Shown here in pieces: positions 33,784 to 43,176 of a stretch of DNA of 53,581 nt. The position numbers were made by a program, and so were the translations under genes. Every line of letters begins with the position of its first letter. Position 1 is the first letter of the stretch. Under the pieces are notes generated by a model that made no database searches, had not been told where the DNA came from, and worked only from the letters and a program-made list of their open reading frames with translations. Source of the DNA: Oscillospiraceae bacterium (lineage in GTDB: Bacteria > Bacillota > Clostridia > Oscillospirales > Oscillospiraceae); contig CACZDN010000018.1 of NCBI GenBank assembly GCA_902779945.1, positions 1 to 53,581 on the forward strand. The letters are read 5' to 3'.

Positions 33784-35511
33784 ATGCCGCTTGACGCCAT
33801 CTTTTTGTCCGCGCTGCGCGACGAGCTTGCCGAGAGGCTCGAGGGCGCAAAGATCGACAGGGTCCAACAGCCGGAGCGCGACATGGTCCTGCTCTCCCTG
33901 CGGGCGAAGCGGGAGAATGTGAAGCTCCTGCTCTCCGCCGGGACCGGCAGCGCCCGCGTCCACATCACGGCCTCGGCCTTTGAAAACCCCGCAGAGCCGC
34001 CCATGTTCTGTATGCTGCTGCGAAAGCACCTTCTCGGCGCGCGCATCCTTTCGGTCACACAGCCCGCCTTCGAGCGCGTGTTGAAGCTCAAACTCGAGAC
34101 GCGGGACGAGCTGGGGCTTGAAGGCCGCAAGACCCTGATCGCCGAGCTCATCGGCCGCAGCGCCAATCTGATCCTGGTGGACGCCGACGGCCGCATCCTC
34201 GACTGTATGCGGCGCACGGACTTTGCCGGGGACGAGCTGCGGCGGATGCTGCCGGGCATGTATTACCGCGACCCGCCGCCTCAGGCGAAGCCGGCTTTTC
34301 TGGCCTGCGGCTCTGAAAAGCGCCGCGCCATGCTCGAGAGCGCGGACCGCAGCAGACCCGTCGATAAATGGCTGCTCGAGAGCTTTGCGGGCCTGTCTCC
34401 CGTCGTGTGCCGGGAGCTCGCGTATCGCTGCGGAGGAGACTGGGGCCTGCTTCCGGCGCTGCTGGACGCCTTTCAGGAGAGCGTCGAGGCCGGCGAGCTG
34501 CGGCCCTGCCTCTTCTTCGACGGCAAAAAGCCGCAGGATTTCAGCTTCCTGCGGCTGACCCAATACGGGGACGCGCTGCGCTGCGAGGAGGCGGAGAGCT
34601 TCTCCGGGCTGCTCGACCGCTTCTATTCCGGACGCGACAGGCTCGAACAGCAGCGGCGGCGCAGCCACGAGCTCATGAAGACGGTCCGTACCCTGCGTGA
34701 CCGCCAGCAGCGCAAGCTCATCTCCCAGCGCGCAGAGCTCGAAAAGAGCGAGGACCGGGAGAGTCTGCGCAAAACGGCGGAGCTCATCACGGCCAATCTC
34801 TACCGGCTCAGGAAAGGGGACAGCGTTCTGCGCTGCCAGGACTACTATCAGGACGAATGCCCCGAGATCGAGATCGCCCTCGACCCGCTCAAAACCCCGC
34901 AGCAGAACGCGGCGGCAATGTTCAGGGATTACAACAAGCGCAAGGCTGCGTCCGAGCATCTGACAAAGCTCATCGCGGAGGGGGAGGCCCGGCTCGACTA
35001 TCTCAACAGCGTGCTCGAGCTCATCGGCGCGGCGGAGTCCGAGAAGGACGTGAGCGACCTGCGGCGGGAGCTTGCGGATACCGGTTATCTCAAAAGCGGC
35101 GGCGGCAGAAAAAAGGAGAAGCTCAGGCCGCAGGCGCCGCTCCGCTTCCGCTCCTCCGACGGGAGGGAGATCCTGGTCGGCCGCAGCAACCTGCAAAACG
35201 ACGAGCTCAGCACCAGACTCGGCCGGCGCAGCGACCTCTGGCTCCATACCCAGAAGATCCACGGCAGCCACGTCCTGATCCGCTGCGAGGGGGAGACGCC
35301 GGACGAGCGCTGCATCGAGGAGGCGGCGATCATCGCGGCCTACTACTCCCAGGGCCGCGGCGCGGGGAAAATCCCGGTGGACTATACCATTCTGAAAAAT
35401 GTCCGCAAGCCCTCCGGCGCCCTGCCGGGCAAGGTGATCTATACGGACTACAAAACCGTCACGGTCCAGAGCGACGAGGAGCTTGTCAACCGCCTGCGCG
35501 TAAAAGGATAA
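33784..35511 (+). CDS. rqcH: Ribosome quality control protein RqcH (NFACT / FbpA family)
   Basis: This 575-residue NFACT-domain protein has an NFACT-N part (about 1-170), a helix-hairpin-helix and a long coiled coil (about 270-430). The C-terminal NFACT-R domain contains RLGRRSDLWLHTQKIHGSHVLIR, with the characteristic D-W-H cluster. In Bacillus RqcH binds stalled 50S subunits and adds C-terminal alanine tails with tRNA-Ala. Older annotations call it fibronectin-binding protein. The nearby mrnC and the ribosome theme support the quality-control reading. Confidence 0.93.
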   Translation: MPLDAIFLSALRDELAERLEGAKIDRVQQPERDMVLLSLRAKRENVKLLLSAGTGSARVHITASAFENPAEPPMFCMLLRKHLLGARILSVTQPAFERVLKLKLETRDELGLEGRKTLIAELIGRSANLILVDADGRILDCMRRTDFAGDELRRMLPGMYYRDPPPQAKPAFLACGSEKRRAMLESADRSRPVDKWLLESFAGLSPVVCRELAYRCGGDWGLLPALLDAFQESVEAGELRPCLFFDGKKPQDFSFLRLTQYGDALRCEEAESFSGLLDRFYSGRDRLEQQRRRSHELMKTVRTLRDRQQRKLISQRAELEKSEDRESLRKTAELITANLYRLRKGDSVLRCQDYYQDECPEIEIALDPLKTPQQNAAAMFRDYNKRKAASEHLTKLIAEGEARLDYLNSVLELIGAAESEKDVSDLRRELADTGYLKSGGGRKKEKLRPQAPLRFRSSDGREILVGRSNLQNDELSTRLGRRSDLWLHTQKIHGSHVLIRCEGETPDERCIEEAAIIAAYYSQGRGAGKIPVDYTILKNVRKPSGALPGKVIYTDYKTVTVQSDEELVNRLRVKG

Positions 35512-35530
35512 AACCCTCGTCCCAAAATAA

Positions 35531-35618
35531 ACATCCTGAGCAAAGCGAAGGATCTTTCCCCGAAGGCTATGGAAGCCCGAAAGGAAAGATCCTTCGTCAC
35601 TTTGTTCCTCAGGATGAC
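35531..35618. repeat. GTCATCCTGAG palindrome, copy 3
   Basis: A long inverted repeat starts near ACATCCTGAG and ends CTCAGGATGAC. The inner arms AAGGATCTTTCC and GGAAAGATCCTT make a very stable stem. It lies between convergent rqcH and the PAP2 gene and may end both transcripts. Confidence 0.8.
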
Positions 35619-35651
35619 AGGGGAGTCTCAGGATACGAAGGGCGTATGAAT

Positions 35652-36290
35652 TCAGCCGATCTCGTGCCGCCCGGTGTTCGTTTTCCGGAGGTCCCAGCGG
35701 TACCATTTCCGCGGAAGCTTCGAGGCGATCAGCGTGCCGAGGCAGCCCGCGGCGATGCCGATGACGATGCCGCCCAGCACGTCGCTCGGATAATGGACGC
35801 AGAGGTAGATGCGGGCGACGCACATGCACAGGCAGAACAGCACGGCGACCGTTTTCAAACGCCGGTTGCCGAGGATGAACATCGGCGTCATGCTGTCAAA
35901 GGCGGCGGTAACGTGCCCGGAGGGAAAGCTCATATCGCTCTCCACATTCTGCCCGACAGTGAGCCAGTACTGGTAGAATATACCGGCCTGATCGGCATAA
36001 GGGCGGGGCCGGGCAATGTAGACCTTCAAGAAGAGGTTGGTGAACGCAAAGCCGATCGCAAGGCCCAGCAGCATTGCGGTGCCGAAGCGCCGGGTCGGGC
36101 GCACGAACAGCAGGACCAGACCCAGCAGAATCAGAAAGATGCCGCCCTTCCCGAAAAGGGAGACCCCCTCAAAAAACGGGGTGAAGAAGCCGCCCGCCAC
36201 CTCATACAGGGAGTGAACGGCGGTGGTGATGCTCTCGTCAAAGCCGGCGAAGGTCTGGTTGATCCACGCCGCGGACGCAGTAAGTTCCAT
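35652..36290 (-). CDS. PAP2-superfamily phosphatase
   Basis: This 212-residue integral membrane phosphatase has the three PAP2 motifs: KVYIARPRPY (C1), MSFPSGHVTAAF (C2) and ARIYLCVHYPSDVLGG (C3). It likely acts on phosphatidic acid, phosphatidylglycerol phosphate or undecaprenyl pyrophosphate; which one cannot be told from the sequence. The ATG at 36290 is preceded by GAGGGAA on the - strand; the longer frame runs into the MITE copy and was rejected. Confidence 0.88.
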   Translation of the reverse strand: MELTASAAWINQTFAGFDESITTAVHSLYEVAGGFFTPFFEGVSLFGKGGIFLILLGLVLLFVRPTRRFGTAMLLGLAIGFAFTNLFLKVYIARPRPYADQAGIFYQYWLTVGQNVESDMSFPSGHVTAAFDSMTPMFILGNRRLKTVAVLFCLCMCVARIYLCVHYPSDVLGGIVIGIAAGCLGTLIASKLPRKWYRWDLRKTNTGRHEIG

Positions 36291-36314
36291 GACAGTTCCC
36301 TCTGTTTTCTTTAT

Positions 36315-36437
36315 GGCAACACCGCACAACCCGCCATCGGCGCCTCCTGGAAAATTCGCGCTCTGATTTTGAGCCTTTTTCTTGAAATACACAAAGTATT
36401 CCTGCAAAAAAATGCCTTCATCAGAACCCGTGTTGCC
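36315..36437 (+). repeat. MITE-like repeat GGCAACACC, copy 2
   Basis: This 123-base unit starts GGCAACACC and ends CGTGTTGCC, with clear terminal inverted repeats of 8-9 bases. The inner blocks match copies 1 and 3. It sits upstream of the PAP2 gene in the 247-base gap and may affect its promoter. Confidence 0.8.
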
Positions 36438-36537
36438 TTATTTTTCTTTATTCTAACACAAGATTCACCGGATTGCCAGCGTTAATTGCATATCGGGCAA
36501 AAAAGCGCAGAAGATACGACAAAAGGGGGGAATCATC

Positions 36538-36903
36538 GTGAGAGAGAAAACCCGGAACGCCGCGGCGCGCTGCCTTGCGCTGGCTGTCTTATGCGGAATC
36601 GGCGCCGCGGCGTACGCAGGCCCGGCGGTCCCGGTCGGCGAAAACCTGGAGCTCACGACGCAGATCAACACGCCGCTCGAGGGCTTCCTGAACGCGCGCG
36701 CCGGGGAGGACGCAGAGCTGACTTTTTATCTGACCACAAAGCCGATCCGGGGAGAGCTCCTTCTTTCCGCGGACGGGCGCTTCGTGTACACGCCGAAAGA
36801 GAACCGGAAGGGAAGAGACTATTTCGGCTACCGGGTACGCGACGACCGGGGCGGCACGTCCGAGGAGGCGACGGTGCTGATCCGCATAACAAAAAGTGCA
36901 TAA
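36538..36903 (+). CDS. Small secreted Ig/cadherin-like domain protein
   Basis: This 121-residue protein has a signal peptide (about 1-28, ending AAAYA) and one compact beta domain. The pattern GELLLSADGRFVYTPKENRKGRDYFGYRVRDD is typical of cadherin-like or Big_9/VCBS repeats (G..L...DG.F.YTP......D.F.Y.V.D). Such repeats usually occur in large adhesins, so a single-domain protein is unusual. GTG at 36538 follows AGGGGGG. There is no anchor motif. Function is not known. Confidence 0.75.
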   Translation: MREKTRNAAARCLALAVLCGIGAAAYAGPAVPVGENLELTTQINTPLEGFLNARAGEDAELTFYLTTKPIRGELLLSADGRFVYTPKENRKGRDYFGYRVRDDRGGTSEEATVLIRITKSA

Positions 36904-36907
36904 AACA

Positions 36908-36943
36908 TATGGCAAATCCACTTCCGATTTGCCATACGTTTTT
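36908..36943 (+). terminator. Terminator after the small secreted protein
   Basis: TATGGCAAATC (36908-36918) and GATTTGCCATA (36926-36936) form a perfect 11-bp stem with a 7-base loop, followed by CGTTTTTC. The 222 bases from here to iscU are AT-rich and show no gene or clear signal. Confidence 0.85.
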
Positions 36944-37165
36944 CTTATCTGCATCCTGCCGCGCGGGCCGGACATATGCTGCAAACAGGCAGCGTTTTGT
37001 TTTGAGACAGAGCGTGTCTATTGCTCCCCCAATCAATTCCCGAAGCTGTTGAGGTGCAGTTTTGCCATGTTTCGCTTCCCGTCAAGGGGCGAGTGAAACG
37101 GCAATCAAATCAGGATTGATGCGCGGGCATCGGGCCGCATCTTGATTCAAGAATTCATTGGCACT

Positions 37166-37552
37166 TCAAGGAATAGTCTTCCCGGTCCGCTTCTGGTAGT
37201 CGTCCAGCGCGGCCTGAATGGCCTCCTCGGCCAGAACGCTGCAGTGCATCTTATGGGCGGGCAGTCCGTCCAGCGCCTCGGCGACGGCCTGATTGGTCAG
37301 CTTTTTCACCTCGCTGACCGGCTGGCCCTTGATGAGCTCCGTCGCCATGGAGCTGGACGCGATCGCACTGCCGCAGCCGAAGGTCTCGAACTTCACGTCC
37401 TGTACGACGTCGTCCTCGATTTTGAGGTACATCTTCATAATATCGCCGCACTTGGCGTTGCCGACCTCGCCGACGCCGTTTGCGTCCTCGAGCACGCCGA
37501 CATTGCGCGGGTTGCGGAAATGATCCATCACTTTTTCGCTGTATAAAGCCAT
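37166..37552 (-). CDS. iscU: Iron-sulfur cluster scaffold protein IscU/NifU-like
   Basis: This 128-residue U-type scaffold assembles [2Fe-2S] and [4Fe-4S] clusters with sulfur from IscS. The three conserved cysteines are C35 (NAKCGD), C60 (TFGCGSAIASSS) and C104 (MHCSVLAEEA). The ATG at 37552 follows GAGGAGG on the - strand. It lies 13 bases downstream of iscS, in one operon. Confidence 0.95.
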   Translation of the reverse strand: MALYSEKVMDHFRNPRNVGVLEDANGVGEVGNAKCGDIMKMYLKIEDDVVQDVKFETFGCGSAIASSSMATELIKGQPVSEVKKLTNQAVAEALDGLPAHKMHCSVLAEEAIQAALDDYQKRTGKTIP

Positions 37553-37565
37553 GCCGATTGCCTCC

Positions 37566-38750
<1,185 letters not shown>

Positions 38751-38783
38751 GGCAAGTTGCTCCTTTCCTGCTTTTTCACGGAG

Positions 38784-38812
38784 ATTATAAACCTATCGAC
38801 CTACATAGTCAA
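38784..38812 (-). promoter_or_regulatory. iscS-iscU promoter
   Basis: On the - strand TTGACT (38807-38812) and TATAAT (38784-38789) are spaced by exactly 17 bases. This is near-consensus sigma-A and about 35 bases before the iscS start. Confidence 0.88.
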
Positions 38813-38817
38813 TAGGT
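38791..38817. promoter_or_regulatory. Palindromic operator over the iscS promoter (IscR/Rrf2-like)
   Basis: ACCTATCGAC (38791-38800) and GTCAATAGGT (38808-38817) are inverted arms with one mismatch and a 7-base centre. The palindrome covers the -35 box and spacer, so bound protein would block RNA polymerase. IscR-type Rrf2 regulators bind sites of similar size and often control isc genes; the identity is inferred. Confidence 0.6.
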
Positions 38818-38833
38818 AAAAAACGCACAGGGT

Positions 38834-38862
38834 TTGCATTTCGCGTCGGAATGTGGTAAGAT
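38834..38862 (+). promoter_or_regulatory. Predicted promoter of the Dabb protein gene
   Basis: TTGCAT (38834-38839) and TAAGAT (38857-38862) are spaced by 17 bases, with TG before the -10. It is divergent from the iscS promoter, whose operator ends 17 bases upstream. Confidence 0.6.
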
Positions 38863-38893
38863 TTTTAAAACAGAAAAACAGGGAGGCATAAGC

Positions 38894-39178
38894 ATGAAAC
38901 ACTATATTATCGTCAAATTCGCGGAAGGGACGGACGGCCGCGCTCTGGAGGGCCCGGTGCGCAGCATCTTTGAGAAGACGCTGGCGATCCCGGGCGTGCA
39001 CGGCGTGGAGCTCAGGCTCTCCAACTCGGACAGGCCGAACCGCTATGACATGATGATCGTCATGGATATGGACAAGGAGGCGCTGCCCGCCTACGACGTG
39101 TCCGAGCCGCATCTGCGCTGGAAGACCGAGTACGGTCCTTTCATCGCGGCGAAGGCGATCTTCGACTGCGACGGCTGA
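38894..39178 (+). CDS. Dabb family (stress-responsive alpha/beta barrel) protein
   Basis: This 94-residue ferredoxin-like dimeric barrel protein has the Dabb pattern: KHYIIVKFAEG, the middle helix, VHGVELRLSN, YDMMIVMDMD and a C-terminal YDVSEPHLRW. Function of the family is mostly unknown. The ATG at 38894 follows GGGAGG. It is divergent from iscS, so the two may share regulatory DNA. Confidence 0.85.
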   Translation: MKHYIIVKFAEGTDGRALEGPVRSIFEKTLAIPGVHGVELRLSNSDRPNRYDMMIVMDMDKEALPAYDVSEPHLRWKTEYGPFIAAKAIFDCDG

Positions 39179-39203
39179 GCGCGCCGGAAAAGGGAGGATG
39201 GAC

Positions 39204-39560
39204 ATGAGAAAAACGACGATCGCGCTGTGCCTGCTGCTCAGCGTATTCCTGGCGGCCTGCGGGAAAAAAGCGCTGACGGAGGAACAGGCGCTCTCCGCAG
39301 TCAAACGCTATTGCCTGAGCAATGATCCCGCGCTGCAGAGCATTGTGGACGCCGGAGAGTACCCGGTCTATTGGGAGCTCTCAGACGGCGGCGGGCGTGA
39401 GCTTGTGGTGCTGTACAGGTCCTATACCGGGGCGATGCTCCGCTATTACATCGACCCGGATTCGGGGGAGACCTATGTCACCGAGTTTGTCCCCGGGATA
39501 ACCCCCGAGGAGGAGCGGACGGACGAGCGTCTGAACGTGCGGGACTATCTCGGCCGGTAG
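39204..39560 (+). CDS. Small predicted lipoprotein
   Basis: This 118-residue protein has a lipoprotein signal with lipobox LAAC (cysteine near residue 19), then a compact domain with no family I recognise. It contains YWELSDGGGRELVVLYRSYTG and a DPDSGE turn. That strand-turn pattern vaguely resembles PepSY-like or YpmB-like small extracytoplasmic domains. The ATG at 39204 is six bases after GGGAGG; ATG 39198 is too close. Probably cotranscribed with the upstream Dabb gene. Confidence 0.75.
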   Translation: MRKTTIALCLLLSVFLAACGKKALTEEQALSAVKRYCLSNDPALQSIVDAGEYPVYWELSDGGGRELVVLYRSYTGAMLRYYIDPDSGETYVTEFVPGITPEEERTDERLNVRDYLGR

Positions 39561-39623
39561 ACACCGACGGCGCGGAGCACGGCGCCGCCTGAATCAAAAA
39601 ATCTTACAAAAGGTGTGATCTTT

Positions 39624-40814
39624 ATGTTATTCAACGAATTCCGGAACGAAAAGCTCTCCGCCCTCGGCTTCGGCGCGATGCGTCTGCCGCTGCTCTCCGA
39701 CGGCACGATCGACCAGGACGAGCTCGACCGCATGGTAGATGCGGCGATCGCGGCCGGCGTCAACTACTTCGACACCGCCCACCCCTATCACGGCGGGAAG
39801 TCGGAGGTCTGCCTCGGCAAATCCCTGAGCCGCTATCCGCGCGAGCGCTGGAACCTGGCGGACAAGTTCCCCGGGCACCAGAATGTAAAGGGCGTGCGGC
39901 CGCTTGTGCCCGCGGAGGTATTTGAAGAACAGCTCCGCCGCTGCGGCGTGGAGTACTTCGATTTTTACCTCCTGCACAACGTGAACGAAAACTCCCTTGC
40001 ATCCTACTACGGAAACCCGGAGAACCGCTTTCTCGAGTATTTTCTGGAGCAGAAGGAGAAGGGCCGCATTCGCCATCTGGGCTTCTCCTGTCACGCCGCG
40101 CCCGAGGGGCTGAAGCAGTTTCTCGCGCTGTACGGGGGGCATATGGAGTTTTGCCAGATCCAGCTCAACTACGTCGACTGGACGCTGCAGGACGCGAAGA
40201 CCAAGGTGGACATACTGAGGCAGGCCGGCATCCCCGTCTGGGTCATGGAGCCGGTGCGCGGCGGCAGGCTCGCCGCCTTTGACGGGGAGACCGAGGCGCG
40301 CCTTCGCACTCTGCGCCCGCACGACAGCATCCCGGCCTGGGCCTTCCGCTGGCTGCGCACGGTGCCGCAGCCGACCATGATCCTCAGCGGCATGTCCAGT
40401 CTCGCCCAGATGGAGGATAACCTCAAAACCTTCTCGACGCACGAGCCGCTGAACGGCGAAGAGCTCCGCGAGCTCGAGAAGATCGCCGCCCGTCTCTGCA
40501 GCATGATCCCCTGCACCGGCTGCCGTTACTGCTGCGCGGGCTGCCCGATGGGGCTGGACATCCCGCTGCTTTTGAGCATGGCGAACGACATGGCCGTCTC
40601 CGACAGCTTCAATACCGTCGCCCGCTACACGGCGCTCGGCCCCGGGAAGGGCGCCGGGGCCTGCATCGGCTGCGGTCAGTGCAGCGCCGCCTGTCCTCAG
40701 AAGATCGACGTGCCGGAGCAGATGAAAAAGCTCGACGCGCTCATGTCCGCCCACAAGAGCTGGGAGGAAATCTGCCGGGAGCGCGCCGCCGAGATAGAGA
40801 AAAAGCAGGCGTAA
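39624..40814 (+). CDS. Aldo/keto reductase with C-terminal 4Fe-4S ferredoxin domain
   Basis: This 396-residue protein has an AKR barrel (about 1-285) with LGFGAMRLPLL, NYFDTAHPYHGGKSE (catalytic Tyr region) and LADKFPG (Lys). A C-terminal dicluster-type region follows, with CTGCRYCCAGCPMGLDIP and CIGCGQCSAACPQKIDVPEQ. The design fits AKR-ferredoxin enzymes of anaerobes; its electron partner and substrate are unknown. ATG 39624 was chosen, with AAAGGTG well placed; GTG 39615 overlaps the SD. Confidence 0.93.
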   Translation: MLFNEFRNEKLSALGFGAMRLPLLSDGTIDQDELDRMVDAAIAAGVNYFDTAHPYHGGKSEVCLGKSLSRYPRERWNLADKFPGHQNVKGVRPLVPAEVFEEQLRRCGVEYFDFYLLHNVNENSLASYYGNPENRFLEYFLEQKEKGRIRHLGFSCHAAPEGLKQFLALYGGHMEFCQIQLNYVDWTLQDAKTKVDILRQAGIPVWVMEPVRGGRLAAFDGETEARLRTLRPHDSIPAWAFRWLRTVPQPTMILSGMSSLAQMEDNLKTFSTHEPLNGEELRELEKIAARLCSMIPCTGCRYCCAGCPMGLDIPLLLSMANDMAVSDSFNTVARYTALGPGKGAGACIGCGQCSAACPQKIDVPEQMKKLDALMSAHKSWEEICRERAAEIEKKQA

Positions 40815-40878
40815 AGACAGGCAGAACGCCGGACAAAAAGGCGCTTTTCACTTTCTCGCAAACGGATAAGCTTGCCAC

Positions 40879-40907
40879 TTGCGGTATCCGCAAAGAGATG
40901 GTATAAT
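40879..40907 (+). promoter_or_regulatory. Predicted rbfA operon promoter with extended -10
   Basis: TTGCGG (40879-40884) and the consensus TATAAT (40902-40907) are spaced by 17 bases, with TG before the -10. The leader to rbfA is about 95 bases. Confidence 0.8.
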
Positions 40908-40959
40908 CACCTCGCTTGCAAGAACACGCCGCCACATGGGGCGTCGAGCGATATGGCAT

Positions 40960-40987
40960 GGGCGCCGATCCCATTGATGCGGCGCCC
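40960..40987 (+). promoter_or_regulatory. Leader stem-loop before rbfA
   Basis: GGGCGCCG (40960-40967) pairs with CGGCGCCC (40980-40987), a perfect 8-bp stem with a 12-base loop, followed by GTTTAT. It lies in the 5' untranslated leader, 20 bases before the rbfA start, and could be an attenuator. Confidence 0.55.
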
Positions 40988-41007
40988 GTTTATATGGAGA
41001 AAAGACA

Positions 41008-41382
41008 ATGGCTTCCAACAAAATCGCAAGAATCAACGATGATATTCAGCGCGTCCTCTCGGCCAGGCTCCGGGACATCAAGGACCCGCGGGTACAGCAG
41101 GGCATGATCAGCGTCACCCGCGTGGAGACCACGGGGGATCTGCGCTACTGCAAGGTCTGGCTCTCGGTGATGGGGCTCCGGAACGAGAAGGAATTTCGCC
41201 GGGGCATCAAATCCGCCGGCGGCTGGCTGCGCAGGGAGCTCGGCTCCGTGCTGAATCTGCGCTATACGCCGGAGCTTGTGTTCGAGCTGGACCACAGCAT
41301 CGAATACGGCGCGCATATCAACGAGGTCATCAATTCCCTGGACATCAGGAGAGATATGGAGCCGGAAGATGGACACGAATAG
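41008..41382 (+). CDS. rbfA: 30S ribosome-binding factor RbfA
   Basis: This 124-residue KH-fold protein helps mature the 16S rRNA 5' end, especially in the cold. It begins NKIARINDDIQRVLSARLRDIKDPRVQ and has the type-II KH pattern. The downstream nrnA-truB-ribF order is typical, but the usual nusA-ylxR-infB genes do not precede it, and it has its own promoter. The stop lies inside the nrnA start region. Confidence 0.95.
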   Translation: MASNKIARINDDIQRVLSARLRDIKDPRVQQGMISVTRVETTGDLRYCKVWLSVMGLRNEKEFRRGIKSAGGWLRRELGSVLNLRYTPELVFELDHSIEYGAHINEVINSLDIRRDMEPEDGHE

Positions 41383-42304
41383 CTGCGCAAAGCTCCTGCT
41401 GACGCATGAGAACATCCTGATCCTGACCCACAAAAACCCGGACGGGGACACCGCCGGCAGCGCCGCCGCCCTGTGCAGCGCGCTGAGACGGGGCGGGCGT
41501 ACGGCCTGGCTCTTTCCGAACCGCGAGATGGGCCGCAAGCTGCTCCCTTACTGCGGGCAGTATTTTGCGCCGGCGGACTTCAGGCCGCGCTACGTCGTCT
41601 CCGTAGACATCGCGGACGACAGGCTCTTCTGCCAGGGCTACGAGGGGAAGGCGGATCTCTGCATCGACCACCACCCGTCCAACACGCATTTCGCGGCGGA
41701 GTCCTATATCCGCGGCGAGAAGGCCTCGTGCGCCGAGATCGTGCTGGAGCTCATTCAGAGCATCAACGCGGACCTGACGCCCGAGGAGGCGACGCTGCTG
41801 TACATCGGCCTCTCGACGGACACGGGCTGCTTTCAGTACGGCAACACCAACGCCGCAGCCTTTGAGGCGGCGGCGGAGCTCGTGCGCTGCGGCGCGGACG
41901 TCATGACCGTCAACACGGTGTTTTTCCGCAAGGTCACACCCGCGAGGCTGCGGCTTGAGAGCATGATCTATAACGGGCTGCGCTTCTACCGGGACGGGAA
42001 AATCGCCGTCGCCGTGGTGACGCAGGAGATGCTCAGACAGGCCGGCGCGAAGGAGGACGATCTTGACGATCTCGCGGGTCTCGCCGGGCGCTGCGAGGGC
42101 AGCGTCGTAAACATCACCGTCCGCGAGAAGGAGGACGGGAGCTGCCGCGTCTCCGTGCGCTCCACGCCGGAGGTGGACAGCAGCGCGATCTGTGCGGTCT
42201 TCGGCGGCGGCGGCCACGCCATGGCGGCGGGCTGTACGGTGGAGGGCGCGCCGGAGCATGTGAGCAGGCTCCTGGCAGGCGTGGCGGAAGAGGTCTGGAA
42301 GTGA
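41369..42304 (+). CDS. nrnA: DHH/DHHA1 phosphoesterase, oligoribonuclease NrnA
   Basis: This 311-residue enzyme has the DHH domain with NPDGDTAGSAAAL, VSVDIAD and DLCIDHHPSN, and a C-terminal DHHA1 domain with FGGGGHAMAAGCTV. It degrades 2- to 5-nucleotide RNAs and may dephosphorylate pAp. The ATG at 41369 overlaps rbfA by 14 bases and follows GGAGCCGGAAG. The stop overlaps truB. Confidence 0.94.
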   Translation: MDTNSCAKLLLTHENILILTHKNPDGDTAGSAAALCSALRRGGRTAWLFPNREMGRKLLPYCGQYFAPADFRPRYVVSVDIADDRLFCQGYEGKADLCIDHHPSNTHFAAESYIRGEKASCAEIVLELIQSINADLTPEEATLLYIGLSTDTGCFQYGNTNAAAFEAAAELVRCGADVMTVNTVFFRKVTPARLRLESMIYNGLRFYRDGKIAVAVVTQEMLRQAGAKEDDLDDLAGLAGRCEGSVVNITVREKEDGSCRVSVRSTPEVDSSAICAVFGGGGHAMAAGCTVEGAPEHVSRLLAGVAEEVWK

Positions 42305-43170
42305 ACGGCATCCTGCTGATCGACAAGGCAGCCGGCTGGACGAGCAGCGACGTTGTCGTCAAGCTCAAGGGCATCCTGCATGAGCGGCGCATCGGCCACT
42401 CCGGGACCCTGGACCCCATGGCGACCGGGCTGCTGGTGGTGTTCGTCGGCCGGGCGACCCGCGCGGTCGAGTTTGCCGAGCACGACAAAAAGCGCTACCG
42501 CGCTTCTCTGCGCCTGGGCCTGACCACCGACACCCAGGATATCACCGGGAACATCCTGGAGACGAAATCCGTCCAGATCACCGAGGAGCAATTGGAGGAT
42601 ACGCTCACCCGCTTTCGGGGAGAGCAGATGCAGCTTCCCCCCATGTACTCCGCGATCCGTGTACAGGGAAAGCGCCTGTACGACATCGCCCGCAAGGGCG
42701 GCGAGGTGGAGCGCGCGCCGCGCCCCGTCACGATCCATGCGCTTGCGCTGGCGGGGCGGGAAGGGGAGGACTGGCTTCTGGACGTGACGTGCTCCAAGGG
42801 CACCTATATCCGCACCCTCTGCCACGACATCGGGCAGAGCCTCGGCTGCGGCGGCTGCATGAGCGCGCTGCGGCGGACAGGTGCAGGCGGCTTCTCACTC
42901 GAGGATGCGTACACGCTTGAGACTGTACAGCGCCTGAGAGACGAGGGAACCGTCGAGAGCTGCCTGCTCCCGGTCGACAGTCTCTTCTCCCGGGAGATGC
43001 GCTGCACCGCCTCGGACAGAGAGGAGGCGCGCATCCGCTGCGGCGCGGATTACGGGACCGCACTCCCGGACGGGACCTACCGGGTATACAATGAAAAAAG
43101 CGCCTTTCTCATGCTCGGGAGAGCGGAGAACGGCGTGATGCATACGATAAAAAGCTTTTTCGAGGTATGA
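42301..43170 (+). CDS. truB: tRNA pseudouridine(55) synthase TruB
   Basis: This 289-residue enzyme makes pseudouridine 55 in the T loop of tRNAs. It starts NGILLIDKAAGWTSSDVV and has the catalytic aspartate D38 in GHSGTLDPMATG. The GTG start at 42301 overlaps the nrnA stop. A small C-terminal domain is present. Confidence 0.96.
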   Translation: MNGILLIDKAAGWTSSDVVVKLKGILHERRIGHSGTLDPMATGLLVVFVGRATRAVEFAEHDKKRYRASLRLGLTTDTQDITGNILETKSVQITEEQLEDTLTRFRGEQMQLPPMYSAIRVQGKRLYDIARKGGEVERAPRPVTIHALALAGREGEDWLLDVTCSKGTYIRTLCHDIGQSLGCGGCMSALRRTGAGGFSLEDAYTLETVQRLRDEGTVESCLLPVDSLFSREMRCTASDREEARIRCGADYGTALPDGTYRVYNEKSAFLMLGRAENGVMHTIKSFFEV

Positions 43171-43176
43171 GACGAT

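Noticed and set aside
36291-36407. A 39-codon N-terminal extension of the PAP2 protein
   Set aside because: It is translated MITE sequence, and a good SD precedes ATG 36290.
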